Positions 16,929 to 24,779 of a stretch of DNA of 64,000 bases are shown here, piece after piece. The notes below the pieces were generated by a model, which was not told where the DNA came from, ran no database searches, and saw only the letters and a program-made list of their open reading frames with translations. The position numbers and the translations under genes are program-made. Positions within the stretch are counted from its first letter, which is position 1, and each line of letters begins with the position of its first letter. The DNA comes from Bradyrhizobium sp. Tv2a-2 (GTDB taxonomy: Bacteria > Pseudomonadota > Alphaproteobacteria > Rhizobiales > Xanthobacteraceae), in assembly GCF_000472425.1 (NCBI RefSeq), contig NZ_AXAI01000007.1:261464-325463 (forward strand). Reading direction: 5' to 3'.

Positions 16929-18215
16929 TCACGCGTGCTGCTCCACCAGCGTAAGTTGCGGAACCAGCTCCTTGCCCCGCGTCTCCGGGCTAAACAACAG
17001 CGTCACCACGAAGGCGACCGCCGCGCCCGTCGTTGCGATCAGCATCGGCATGGTGAAGCCGAGCGGCTGGCTGGCTGCGAAATAAGTCAGCACCGGCCCG
17101 GTGAAGCCGGCCCAGATCGCGCCCTGGTGATAGCAGAAGGCCGATGCGGTGGCCCGCACCTCGGTCGGGAAGCGCTCGGTGAGATAGGCCGGGTTCTGCC
17201 CATAGATCGCGCCGAGGAATGCGCCCTGCACGATGAAAGCGCCGGCCACCACCGGATAGGAGTCCGACAGCAGGTAGAACGGCGTCACCAGGGCGCCGAT
17301 CGCGCCCGGGATGATCATCGCCCAGCGCCGGCCGAGGATGTCGGCGACATAGCCCCACATGCCGCTCGCCAGGAAGGCGACCAGGTTGGCCATCGCGATC
17401 GGCATCGCGACCATCGCGGCGGTCAGATGCATATCCTTCTGCAGATGCGTGGCGAACATGCCGTAGACCGAGTAGTAGATCACGAAGCTCGCTGCCATCC
17501 ACAGGCAGGCCATGAGGGTGTTGCCGAGGATGCGCGGGCGGAAGATCTCGAGCAGCGGCGCGCGAAATTCCTGGTTCTGCTCGCGCTGCATGCGGCGGTT
17601 CTCCAGCCAGACTTTGGGCTCCTTGACGTAGATGCGGATCCACACCACGGCCAGCGCCGGCAGCACGCCGATGATCAGAAGGCCGCGCCAGCCGATCTTG
17701 TCGTAGAGCAGGCCGTAAGCGAGACTCGACAGCAGGAAGCCGATGCTCCATGAGCCCTGCAGCAGGCCGCTCATCAGTCCACGCGAACGCGCCGGCCAGG
17801 ATTCCATGGCAAGCGCCGCCCCCGCCGGCCACTCCGCGCCCATGCCGATGCCGAGCAGCGCGCGGAACAGGAACAGAAACGCGAAGCTCGGCGCGATGCC
17901 GGCGAGGAAGTTGCAGACCGAGTACCACAGGATCGAGATCATCAGCGGCGTCTTGCGCCCGATGCGATCGGCGAGCCAGCCGGAACCGACGGCGCCGACC
18001 AGCCGCAGCCATAGCGTGACGGTGAAGACCGCCGTCACCTCGATCAGCGGCACATGGAAGCTCTCCGCGATTGGCACCATGATCAGGAGGAAGATGGTGA
18101 AGTCGAACGCATCCAGCGTCCAGCCGAGCCAGGCCGCGATCCAGGCGACCCATTGCTCCTTCGTCGGCTCCTTCCACCACGGCACTTGACCGGGCCCGTC
18201 AGCCGTCATCGTCAT
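16929..18215 (-). CDS. MFS transporter, carboxylate/aromatic-acid symporter-like, 428 aa
   Basis: Twelve predicted membrane helices. MFS motif A is seen as GSGWLADRIGRKTPL between helices 2 and 3, with a second copy GYVADILGRRWAM between helices 8 and 9. The N-terminus (EQWVAWIAAWLGWTLDAFDF) contains the D-x-F pattern typical of the SHS/AAHS families, which import lactate-like or aromatic acids by proton symport. ATG 18215 follows AAGGAGGAGCACGCG, a strong ribosome-binding site. It is monocistronic. Substrate cannot be assigned from sequence. Confidence 0.9.
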   Translation of the reverse strand: MTMTADGPGQVPWWKEPTKEQWVAWIAAWLGWTLDAFDFTIFLLIMVPIAESFHVPLIEVTAVFTVTLWLRLVGAVGSGWLADRIGRKTPLMISILWYSVCNFLAGIAPSFAFLFLFRALLGIGMGAEWPAGAALAMESWPARSRGLMSGLLQGSWSIGFLLSSLAYGLLYDKIGWRGLLIIGVLPALAVVWIRIYVKEPKVWLENRRMQREQNQEFRAPLLEIFRPRILGNTLMACLWMAASFVIYYSVYGMFATHLQKDMHLTAAMVAMPIAMANLVAFLASGMWGYVADILGRRWAMIIPGAIGALVTPFYLLSDSYPVVAGAFIVQGAFLGAIYGQNPAYLTERFPTEVRATASAFCYHQGAIWAGFTGPVLTYFAASQPLGFTMPMLIATTGAAVAFVVTLLFSPETRGKELVPQLTLVEQHA

Positions 18216-18399
18216 CGCGTGCTCCTCCTTGGGCTGTGATTAGATCGGGTTGTCTCCACGTGCTGCTTGATGTGTTGTTTTGCGCGATCGTCGCCGCCGC
18301 GCTTGTATCGATGTTTCCGCATCGAAGGTTCATCTCTCCCCAACCCATGCGGGGAGGGGGTTGCTTCAGCGATTCAAAGGGTCTCCGACTCGCTTGGCC

Positions 18400-18732
18400 T
18401 TATACGGTCCAGTATTGCGGATGCGTGTACGACTGCGAGCGATCGCCCCAGTCGAAATCCTCGCCGTCGAACTCGCTTGGCCCCGCGCTGAGCTCCTCCA
18501 GCGTCAACGCGGCCGCGAAGGCCTGGCGTGCGGGATCATATTTGAGCGCATTCCACGGCAGCGGATAGTGATGATGGCTGCCGAACAGCCCGCCGGTCTT
18601 GATCACCGCATAGGCGACCCGGCCGCTCAGCTTGTCGAGCATCAGCCGCTCGATGGTGCCGAGCTTTGCGCCGTCGCGTCCGTAGACGCCGACATTTTCC
18701 ACGCGATCACTGGGGACCATGGTGTGTGACAT
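18400..18732 (-). CDS. PRC-barrel domain protein, 110 aa
   Basis: Short cytoplasmic protein with a PRC-barrel fold: SDRVENVGVYGRDGAKLGTI, ERLMLDKLSGRVAYAVIKTGG, then HHYPLPWNALKYD. It ends with DFDWGDRSQSYTHPQYW. The open frame runs to 19293, but ATG 18732 with GGGAGG upstream gives the family-typical start. PRC-barrel proteins of this type are often stress-related; the exact role is unknown. A partial repeat (ctctccccaacccatgcggggag) lies just downstream at about 18331-18353. Confidence 0.85.
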   Translation of the reverse strand: MSHTMVPSDRVENVGVYGRDGAKLGTIERLMLDKLSGRVAYAVIKTGGLFGSHHHYPLPWNALKYDPARQAFAAALTLEELSAGPSEFDGEDFDWGDRSQSYTHPQYWTV

Positions 18733-19106
18733 GGCGTCCTCCCTGTTCTCTTGCGCGGCGCGACTATAGCACTGTTCCAAACCGGCGTCGTGCGGTATGC
18801 GCTGCAGCAAGAGCGGAAAGCGGCCTTCTACCAGGAGTCTTGTTCGCCGGCTTATCCCATGCGGTTCTTCGCCGGCCGCAGTGGCACAACGATGACTCAC
18901 CGCCGCCACAACTTGCGCCAATGTGGGGATGTCGTGCACGGCCGGGAGGCGTTGGTGGAGCCGATGATCGCGACCGCCGCGCGGCCCGTTTCCGTGTGAA
19001 GGTCGATAGTCCAAGTCTGTCGCCGCGCCACCGGCGCGTCCGCGCCGCTTGCAGGTCTGGAGGGCGGGAAGTGATGATCGAGGTGAAGCGCTGCGCAAGG
19101 CGGCAC
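18733..19106. other. 374-bp region without a supported gene
   Basis: The stretch between the PRC-barrel gene and the DUF2235 gene has open frames in several phases but none with a ribosome-binding site or a recognisable fold. A minus-strand frame at 18897-19106 contains TWTIDLHTETGRAAVAIIGS and could be the decayed end of a gene, but I could not place it in a family. Confidence 0.35.
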
Positions 19107-20378
19107 CTAGCTCGGCTCGGGCCCAACCGGCATCGGCACCGTCTCGAATGTCCGCGGCAGATTGACTGGCCGATAGTTCGCCACCGCGTCCATCCGTTTC
19201 AGAACGGATTCGTGAATGAATGCGCCCTCCGGAATCAGCCGCGGTTCTGCAGCCGGGATGTAGAAGCCGAAACGTGATCGGCGTTTGGGCCATTCCTTGT
19301 ACCTGTCCGGCTTGGGGATGTATTCGAGCAGGCCCCAGCCCAGCGTCATCGGATTGTGATTATGGAGCTCGCCCCGAAAGGAGGGTGCGACATAGGAGAA
19401 CGGGCTGCCTTTGCGCTGCACGCCCCAGGCGAGCTCCTTGACCATCTGCTGATTGACGGAAAGGCCGCATCGTGTCGCCTCGTCGATCATCCAGAGCAGG
19501 GGATATTTGGAGAGCGCGCTATCTTTTTCAGGAATTTCGCCGTCGGCGCCGATGTCCTGGTGCCCGCCGGCGAACCAGACTTGCTTGATGTCCTGCGGCT
19601 CGACGTCGGCCCCGTTATCGCGATCGGGAGCGAAGGTCTGCGGCTCGTTCCATTCTTTCAACCGGAACATCCTGCGCTGCTCGTCGATCGAGATCGCTTG
19701 TCTGAAGATCTTCACGCTGGGATTCGCAACCGTGAAGGCCAGCTCTTCCTGGCTCGGCCAGTAGAGCCGGTCGGGTCGCGGGACGATGACGCTCGCGACC
19801 GTATCCCAGACGCCGACAAAGTGAATGGTTGGCCAGCGCGCCGACAGGATGCGCGCGAACTGGGTCGCCTGGTCGTAGCGGCTGTCAGGCAGAGGCCCCT
19901 CCTCATCGCTTAGCCCGTTCGGCGCGAGAGGATTCGGCGTTGCCTGTTGTCCGTTGCCGCCGAACTGCCTGTAGGCGGTCAGTCCGGCGCCCGCGAGATT
20001 GATCTGCTGCGGCCAAATCAGGCCAACCTTGTGGATCAACCCCGCCACGGCACGCACCGTGTAGGCGCCGCGGCTGAAGCCGAAAAGATAGATACGGTCG
20101 CCGTCCTCGTAATTGCGGACGATGAACTCGTAAGCGCTCAGCACATTGTCATCGAGGCCGTAGCCAGTGACGAGACCGAGGAGGCTGACGAATTCCTGTG
20201 TCAGCTTGCGCCAGGGGTCCGGCCGCACCAGCGTGCCGACACCGGGATGATAGTACACGGCCTGGACCGGCTGGGCCCTGTGCGTCTTGCGCACGCAGCG
20301 ATACAGTTTCAGAACGTTCGAAATGTTTTCGCTGATCTCGTTGCCCGTCGCGTCGCAGCATATGACGATGTTCTTCAT
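19107..20378 (-). CDS. DUF2235 alpha/beta-hydrolase domain protein, 423 aa
   Basis: The DUF2235 fold is clear: NIVICCDATGNE at the N-terminus, the nucleophile elbow LFGFSRGAYTVRAVAG (GxSxG), FVGVWDTVAS with the Asp, and WFAGGHQDIG with the His. Proteins with this domain include phospholipase effectors of the Tle1 type and free-standing lipase-like proteins. No type VI secretion gene or VgrG/PAAR partner is nearby, so an effector role is not supported. The frame opens at 20678, but ATG 20378 with GGGGG upstream fits the family start. Substrate is unknown. Confidence 0.85.
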   Translation of the reverse strand: MKNIVICCDATGNEISENISNVLKLYRCVRKTHRAQPVQAVYYHPGVGTLVRPDPWRKLTQEFVSLLGLVTGYGLDDNVLSAYEFIVRNYEDGDRIYLFGFSRGAYTVRAVAGLIHKVGLIWPQQINLAGAGLTAYRQFGGNGQQATPNPLAPNGLSDEEGPLPDSRYDQATQFARILSARWPTIHFVGVWDTVASVIVPRPDRLYWPSQEELAFTVANPSVKIFRQAISIDEQRRMFRLKEWNEPQTFAPDRDNGADVEPQDIKQVWFAGGHQDIGADGEIPEKDSALSKYPLLWMIDEATRCGLSVNQQMVKELAWGVQRKGSPFSYVAPSFRGELHNHNPMTLGWGLLEYIPKPDRYKEWPKRRSRFGFYIPAAEPRLIPEGAFIHESVLKRMDAVANYRPVNLPRTFETVPMPVGPEPS

Positions 20379-21454
20379 CGTGCCCCCGATGTCACTTCCG
20401 CGAACACATAGCCAGGTTTTGATTGGTTGTCGGGTAAACACTGGCGGAGCGGTGGAGGCTTGACGGCAGCGTGATGTCATGGCGGGTCGGGATGACGGGC
20501 ATTCGTCCGATCGAAGCAAACGGCGCACATCTTCGTGTTCTCGCGACGGATTCCGCCCGAGCTTTGCATCATCTCGTACCCTCTTCGAGTTGAGAGGGCG
20601 CAGGGAAGGCCGGGTGGCCGCTGCACCCGGGGCCCTCGCGCAGAAAAAAATGTGCGCGAGCGCGAAAACCACAGGCACAGGCGGTGATCACACCGGCCTG
20701 GTTTACGGCTTATACGAGCTCTCCTCGGTGAACCATTCCGTTTGCCACCGTTGTCGGCGCAATGCGCAAGCATCGTCGCCAACGTGACGCCGGACATTGG
20801 GGCGCCAGGACCACACGATTTCGCCGTCCGCAAAAGCGCCGCTCGTCAGTCAGCGCCCTCACGTCCACCGCATCCCCGCCTCACGTCTCGTGACGACCGC
20901 GATCCGTCCCTCCGCAAGCGAGGCGGGATGAATGGACGATACATCCGATTCTATATTTCGGAAAAACGAAATACTTTCACGTGGGACGATTGACAGGGTT
21001 TGTCAGGCCGCGCCCGTCGGGCAAATCAGTTGGCGAGATGGCAGCCGCGCCTCACCTCGCCCCGCTTGCGGGGAGAGGTCGGATCGCATCGAAAGATGCG
21101 ATCCGGGTGAGGGGTTCTCTACGAACCCGGCAAGCGGACCACGCACGCCTCTGCTATGGGTCCGCGCACGGAATTGCGTCACCTTGGGCAGATCGTTGCC
21201 ATTGCCGCGCCGACAGTTTCTGCTAGTCGCGCGCCGCCCGTACTTCGTGTTCGAGGACGAATTGAAGCGCGGCGAGCTGGTCGAGGTGATGCTCGAAGCT
21301 GATTTCCAGTACGAGTGCCTGGATGCTGAGTACAGCAGCGTCCTGACGCTCACCGATCATCAAGGCGATCGCGGGGTTTGCGAAGGAGGGATGAGGGGGC
21401 GCCGGTGCGGAGAGCCAGGGTTGAGGGCTTCCAAGCCGGACAAAGCTCTACAGC
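20379..21454. other. Gene-poor region with repeat and possible gene remnant
   Basis: About 1.1 kb without a gene I can support. At 21051-21113 is a hairpin repeat. At about 21215-21310 on the plus strand, in frame, is PRRQFLLVARRPYFVFEDEL then KRGELVEVMLEADFQ, which resembles the C-terminal region of a LysR-type regulator (compare FLVEDELxxGxLVEVL), but there is no rest of the gene. If correct it is a decayed fragment. The remainder has stops in all frames. Confidence 0.3.
21051..21113. repeat. Intergenic hairpin repeat, family 6
   Basis: It contains CCCCGCTTGCGGGG and a perfect 10-bp stem GGATCGCATC-GAAA-GATGCGATCC (21081-21104), followed by GGGTGAGGGG. A relative is at 57461-57523 (GCTCTCCCG...GGGAGAG then GCGACGCATC...GTGCGTCGC), and a half copy lies near 18331. 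It is a common chromosomal spacer repeat type. Confidence 0.65.
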
Positions 21455-21483
21455 TTGTCAATGTTCTTTATTTGTTCTATATT
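21455..21483 (+). promoter_or_regulatory. Candidate sigma-70 promoter of the DUF5131-TcmP cassette
   Basis: TTGTCA (21455-21460) and TATATT (21478-21483) are separated by 17 nt, one mismatch each from TTGACA and TATAAT. It is the first strongly AT-rich place before the cassette. The predicted transcript would have a leader of about 150 nt before the ATG at 21639. Read from sequence; activity inferred. Confidence 0.5.
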
Positions 21484-21638
21484 GCTACTTAAGATAGTGC
21501 CGTTCGGAAGTGAAATGCGGGTTGAAGCTACTCAATTGATTTTGTCCTTTCGATCTAATGCGTGAGCGTTGGGGAAACTTATAAACAAGTTGGCGGTATC
21601 CCAATTGTTCGGCGCAAGGGAAAAGAGTGAGAGTTGCG

Positions 21639-22418
21639 ATGGCAGAAACCCAGATCGAGTGGACCGATGCAACTTGGAATCCCGTCGCAGGTTGTTCGAT
21701 TGTCAGCGCGGGATGCACTAATTGCTATGCAATGGAAATGGCGCGGCGTCTGCATGCGATGGATGTAGCAAAATATAAAGGACTAACCCGTCGAAGTGGG
21801 AAACGCACAGTTTGGAATGGGATAGTGCGCGAGGATGCGGACGCACTGGCTATCCCGTTCAGTTGGAAGAAGCCGCGGAAGATATTCGTTAATTCCATGA
21901 GCGACCTCTTTCATGAGCGCGTGGGTGACGGGTTTGTTCAGAAAGTCTGGGATGTTATGCGGGCCACGCCGCATCACCATTATCAAATTCTCACTAAGCG
22001 TCCCGAGCGAATGGATTTGCTATTGCGGTCGAAAATCCCCGACGTGCTACCTAATGTTTGGCTCGGCACTAGTGTGGAGAATGAGGATGTAATTGGTCGC
22101 GTGGACTATTTACGACATGTGCCAGCGGCTATCCGTTTCATTTCGTTTGAACCGCTGATCGGATCAGTGGGTGCGGTCGACCTGCGCAATATCGACTGGG
22201 CTATCGTTGGCGGTGAGAGTGGTCGCTCCGCCCGACCTATTAGAGAAGAATGGATCGACGAAATTTACGAACAGTGCACGCTACACGGGGCCGCCTTTTT
22301 CTTTAAGCAGTGGGGGGCTTGGGGGAAGGACAATAAACGTAGATCAAAAAAGGCTAATGGTCGCGAATACCGCGGGACGCATTGGGATCAGATGCCAAAA
22401 GCGGCTGTCGGCGCATAA
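21639..22418 (+). CDS. DUF5131 / phage Gp37-Gp68 family protein, radical-SAM-like three-Cys motif, 259 aa
   Basis: The N-terminus IEWTDATWNPVAGCSIVSAG then CTNCYA is the family hallmark: Cys19, Cys26 and Cys29 in a C-x6-C-x2-C arrangement suited to an Fe-S cluster, resembling radical SAM proteins. Other family blocks are FVNSMSDLFHE (about 92-102), YQILTKRPERM (about 118-128), WLGTSVEN, WAIVGGESG (about 191-199) and FFFKQWGAWG. Together they suggest a TIM-barrel-like enzyme. The start ATG 21639 (not GTG 21627) gives the conserved first residues. The biochemical reaction is unknown. The partner gene tcmP begins 6 nt downstream, so the two are cotranscribed. Base composition is AT-richer than the neighbours, suggesting transfer. 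Confidence 0.9.
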   Translation: MAETQIEWTDATWNPVAGCSIVSAGCTNCYAMEMARRLHAMDVAKYKGLTRRSGKRTVWNGIVREDADALAIPFSWKKPRKIFVNSMSDLFHERVGDGFVQKVWDVMRATPHHHYQILTKRPERMDLLLRSKIPDVLPNVWLGTSVENEDVIGRVDYLRHVPAAIRFISFEPLIGSVGAVDLRNIDWAIVGGESGRSARPIREEWIDEIYEQCTLHGAAFFFKQWGAWGKDNKRRSKKANGREYRGTHWDQMPKAAVGA

Positions 22419-22424
22419 ATTCCC

Positions 22425-23678
22425 ATGGTGAAAAAGGACTACGCTTGGACGTCCGGCGCGAAACTTGACGAGCATTCGAGGCGCAAGCACAAGGTTGTCC
22501 GCGAGTATTTCACTCGATACTTGGCAGTCCGCTGCCAGATGCCCGTCCAGTCTCGATTTCGGCTCGCCGTGGTCGACGGATTCGCTGGGGCTGGCGTCTA
22601 TGATGATGGCTCGCCGGGCTCGCCTATTATCTTTATCCAAGAGCTTCGGACGGCAGTCGAAGTATTTAACTTGAGACGTCGATCTGAGGGTATGGCGCCT
22701 CTGAATATCGAGTGTCTCCTACTGCTAAACGACTATGATCCGGACGCCGTTAGCCTTCTGAAAGAAAATGTTTCGTCCCTGGAGGCCGACATAAAAGAAA
22801 ACGTTCGGCAGCTACATTTGCGCATCGAGTATTTTAATGAAAGGTTCGAATTGGCGTATGCCGAAATCAAGGATCGACTGATCCGAGGCCGCTATTCAAA
22901 TGTGCTCTTTAATCTTGATCAGTGCGGCTACAGTCACGTGGAATTTAAGACTCTTGCGGACATTATGCAATCATTTGCCTCCGCCGAGGTATTCTACACG
23001 TTCGTCATATCCTCGCTGTTGGCTTTTCTTCGGAAAGATGATGCACGGCTTCTGACTGAAAGGTTGCGTCCCCTTGGCGTAGGCGCTCACCAGCTCGCAG
23101 CCCTCGATGGTATGATGAACAACTCAAAATGGCTGGCCACTGCGGAGCGGATCGTTTTCGACGCTTTCAGAAATTGTGCTCCTTACGTCAGTCCGTTTTC
23201 AATCAACAATCCGGACGGTTGGCGCTACTGGTTGATACACTTCGCAAATTCTTATCGTGCCCGACAGGAATACAACAACGTTCTCCATGATAACAAAACT
23301 GCTCAAGCCCATTTCGGACGATCGGGCCTTGACATGCTGGCGTATGATCAGGCGCACGAAGGAGCGTTGTATCTTTTTGACGATCAAGGAAGGCAACAAG
23401 CAATTCGCGAGCTGCACGACGACATTCCGCGGGTAGTCGGCGACTTCGGCGATGCAATCTCGCTTCTTGAGCTTTACCGAAGCATCTACAACAAGACGCC
23501 TGCCCACATGGATGACATTCATGCGGTGATGATTGAGAATCACGATTTGGAGGTCATCACGTCAAACGGCGCATCACGCCGCAAACCGAAGTCAATCAGA
23601 GCTGAGGATATTGTTAGACTAAAGAGGCAACGAACGTTTCCGAACTTCTTTGGCGCTAACGACGGCAAAAAGAAATAG
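22425..23678 (+). CDS. tcmP: Three-Cys-motif partner protein TcmP, methyltransferase-like, 417 aa
   Basis: Named family that travels with DUF5131. A Rossmann/methyltransferase-like first half is suggested by LAVVDGFAGAGVYDDG (48-62, resembling SAM motif I), LLLNDYDPDAV (acidic loop, about 98-108) and NVLFNLDQCGYSHV (159-172, resembling the DPPY-like motif IV position). The second half, with YWLIHFANSYRARQEYNNVL, is helical, and the C-terminal part (SIRAEDIVRLKRQRTFPNFF) is basic and could be a small DNA- or RNA-binding winged helix. It starts 6 nt after the DUF5131 stop. Its codons and base composition differ from the flanking genes. Target and reaction are unknown. Confidence 0.88.
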   Translation: MVKKDYAWTSGAKLDEHSRRKHKVVREYFTRYLAVRCQMPVQSRFRLAVVDGFAGAGVYDDGSPGSPIIFIQELRTAVEVFNLRRRSEGMAPLNIECLLLLNDYDPDAVSLLKENVSSLEADIKENVRQLHLRIEYFNERFELAYAEIKDRLIRGRYSNVLFNLDQCGYSHVEFKTLADIMQSFASAEVFYTFVISSLLAFLRKDDARLLTERLRPLGVGAHQLAALDGMMNNSKWLATAERIVFDAFRNCAPYVSPFSINNPDGWRYWLIHFANSYRARQEYNNVLHDNKTAQAHFGRSGLDMLAYDQAHEGALYLFDDQGRQQAIRELHDDIPRVVGDFGDAISLLELYRSIYNKTPAHMDDIHAVMIENHDLEVITSNGASRRKPKSIRAEDIVRLKRQRTFPNFFGANDGKKK

Positions 23679-23689
23679 AGGCTAACCTG

Positions 23690-23749
23690 CGCCGCGTGAC
23701 GGGACTGCTACGTACAGACATGGATGTCGAGTTCGTCGACTATCACTAG
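23690..23749 (+). pseudogene. 3' stub of a higB-type (RelE superfamily) toxin gene
   Basis: Reading back in frame from the TAG at 23747-23749 gives ...LLRTDMDVEFVDYH. The ending DVExVDYH is the usual C-terminus of HigB toxins, and the next gene is higA at the normal 27-nt spacing. Only about the last 10-14 codons are recognisable; upstream sequence up to the tcmP stop does not look like HigB. I infer that the toxin was cut away when the tcmP cassette arrived. No start codon or full domain is present. Confidence 0.5.
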
Positions 23750-23776
23750 CGTCCGGACGGCGAAGGAGAATTGAAT

Positions 23777-24082
23777 ATGGCCAAGAAGCGTCCCCCGATG
23801 CATCCCGGCGAAGTTCTCCGGGAGGAGTTCTTGATTCCATTAGGCCTATCGGCCGGTTCGCTTGCCAAGGCGTGTGGCGTGCCCCGCACGCGCATCGAAA
23901 GAATTGCCAATGAAGAAACCTCAATCACGGCGGATAGCGCGCTGCGGCTCGGCAAGGCACTCGGCATGTCTGCTCAGTTGTGGCTGAACTTGCAGAATGA
24001 GTTCGATATGCGAACGGCGAAAAGCCGGATCGGGAAAGAACTGGAGAAGATCAGCCTGGTGACTGGACGCGAGGCCGCGTAA
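23777..24082 (+). CDS. higA: HigA-family antitoxin (HTH), 101 aa, apparently orphan
   Basis: XRE-type antitoxin: PPMHPGEVLREEFLIPLGLS at residues 6-25 is the HigA hallmark, followed by the helix-turn-helix (LAKACGVPRTRIERIANEET) and SALRLGKALGMSAQLWLNLQ. ATG 23777 has AAGGAG 8 nt upstream. In intact modules the toxin gene higB precedes it; here only a short stub remains (23690-23749), so the antitoxin is probably an orphan whose DNA-binding function may persist. It ends 12 nt before a hairpin that serves the convergent rpmB gene. Confidence 0.88.
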   Translation: MAKKRPPMHPGEVLREEFLIPLGLSAGSLAKACGVPRTRIERIANEETSITADSALRLGKALGMSAQLWLNLQNEFDMRTAKSRIGKELEKISLVTGREAA

Positions 24083-24086
24083 GCAA

Positions 24087-24117
24087 CCAAAAACGGCCGG
24101 GTCTTCCGACCCGGCCG
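24087..24117 (-). terminator. Rho-independent terminator of rpmB (shared convergent hairpin)
   Basis: A perfect 10-bp stem, CGGCCGGGTC / GACCCGGCCG, with loop TTCC (24094-24117). On the minus strand it is followed by TTTTTGG, so it terminates rpmB transcription; on the plus strand there is no T run. It lies 12 nt after higA. Confidence 0.85.
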
Positions 24118-24189
24118 CCACTCGAAACTCAACTCTGTAAGCTTACGCTACCAGACGCGTACGCGTCCCTAGCCCCAGCTCTAAAACTC

Positions 24190-24498
24190 TCAGCTCGCCT
24201 TCTTCTCCGGCACGTTCGCCGCGGCCTTCTTCTCGATCTGACGCTTCAGCTCGAGCGCGCGCGGGGAGAGGCTGTCTGCCTTCGCCTTGCGCAGGAAGGC
24301 ATCGAGGCCGCCATTGTGGTCGACGCTCTTGATTGCGTTGGTCGAGACGCGCAGGCGCACGTTGCGGCCGAGTGCATCGGAGATGAAGGTCACGTTGCAC
24401 AGGTTCGGCAGGAAGCGCCGCTTGGTCTTGATGTTGGAGTGGCTGACCTTGTGGCCCACCTGGGGGCCCTTGGCCGTGAGTTCGCAGCGCCGTGACAT
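24190..24498 (-). CDS. rpmB: 50S ribosomal protein L28, 102 aa
   Basis: Ribosomal protein L28 (bL28): [20 protein letters not shown] and [17 protein letters not shown], then [20 protein letters not shown]. The alphaproteobacterial C-terminal extension is present ([19 protein letters not shown]). ATG 24498 is preceded by GAAGAGGATTTTGAC; a longer frame to 24516 is unlikely. Monocistronic with its own terminator. Confidence 0.97.
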   Translation of the reverse strand: MSRRCELTAKGPQVGHKVSHSNIKTKRRFLPNLCNVTFISDALGRNVRLRVSTNAIKSVDHNGGLDAFLRKAKADSLSPRALELKRQIEKKAAANVPEKKAS

Positions 24499-24779
24499 GT
24501 CAAAATCCTCTTCCATCCCCGCAAAGGCTTGTGCCCGTCATCGGGCCGCCGCAGGGGTCAAAATTCGTCTCGTCCTACCGGGAGCGGCGGACGTATAGGG
24601 CCGGACGCGCGTTCCGTCAAGGTTTTGACATGCGAGGCGACGTCTGCGGAAACGCCCGATCTGGCAGGCATTTCCAGCGGTTAAGGACCATATAAAGGGC
24701 ACATTCGACCCCGATCCTGAACCCCTCGCGAGTTCCCGGCCGGGCATATTGGCCCAGATAAGGACCGGGCGGCGCATTG

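Noticed and set aside
19107..20378. DUF2235 protein as a type VI secretion effector
   Set aside because: No secretion, VgrG, PAAR or immunity gene is adjacent, so only the hydrolase fold is supported.
21051..21113. Hairpin as a small RNA gene
   Set aside because: The same structure occurs at 57461-57523 and partly at 18331, so a dispersed repeat explains it better.
23679..23749. A functional toxin gene between tcmP and higA
   Set aside because: Only the last 10-14 codons resemble HigB and there is no room for the domain or a start.
24094..24117. Hairpin after higA as an attachment site of the cassette
   Set aside because: The minus-strand T run and its position after rpmB identify it as the rpmB terminator.
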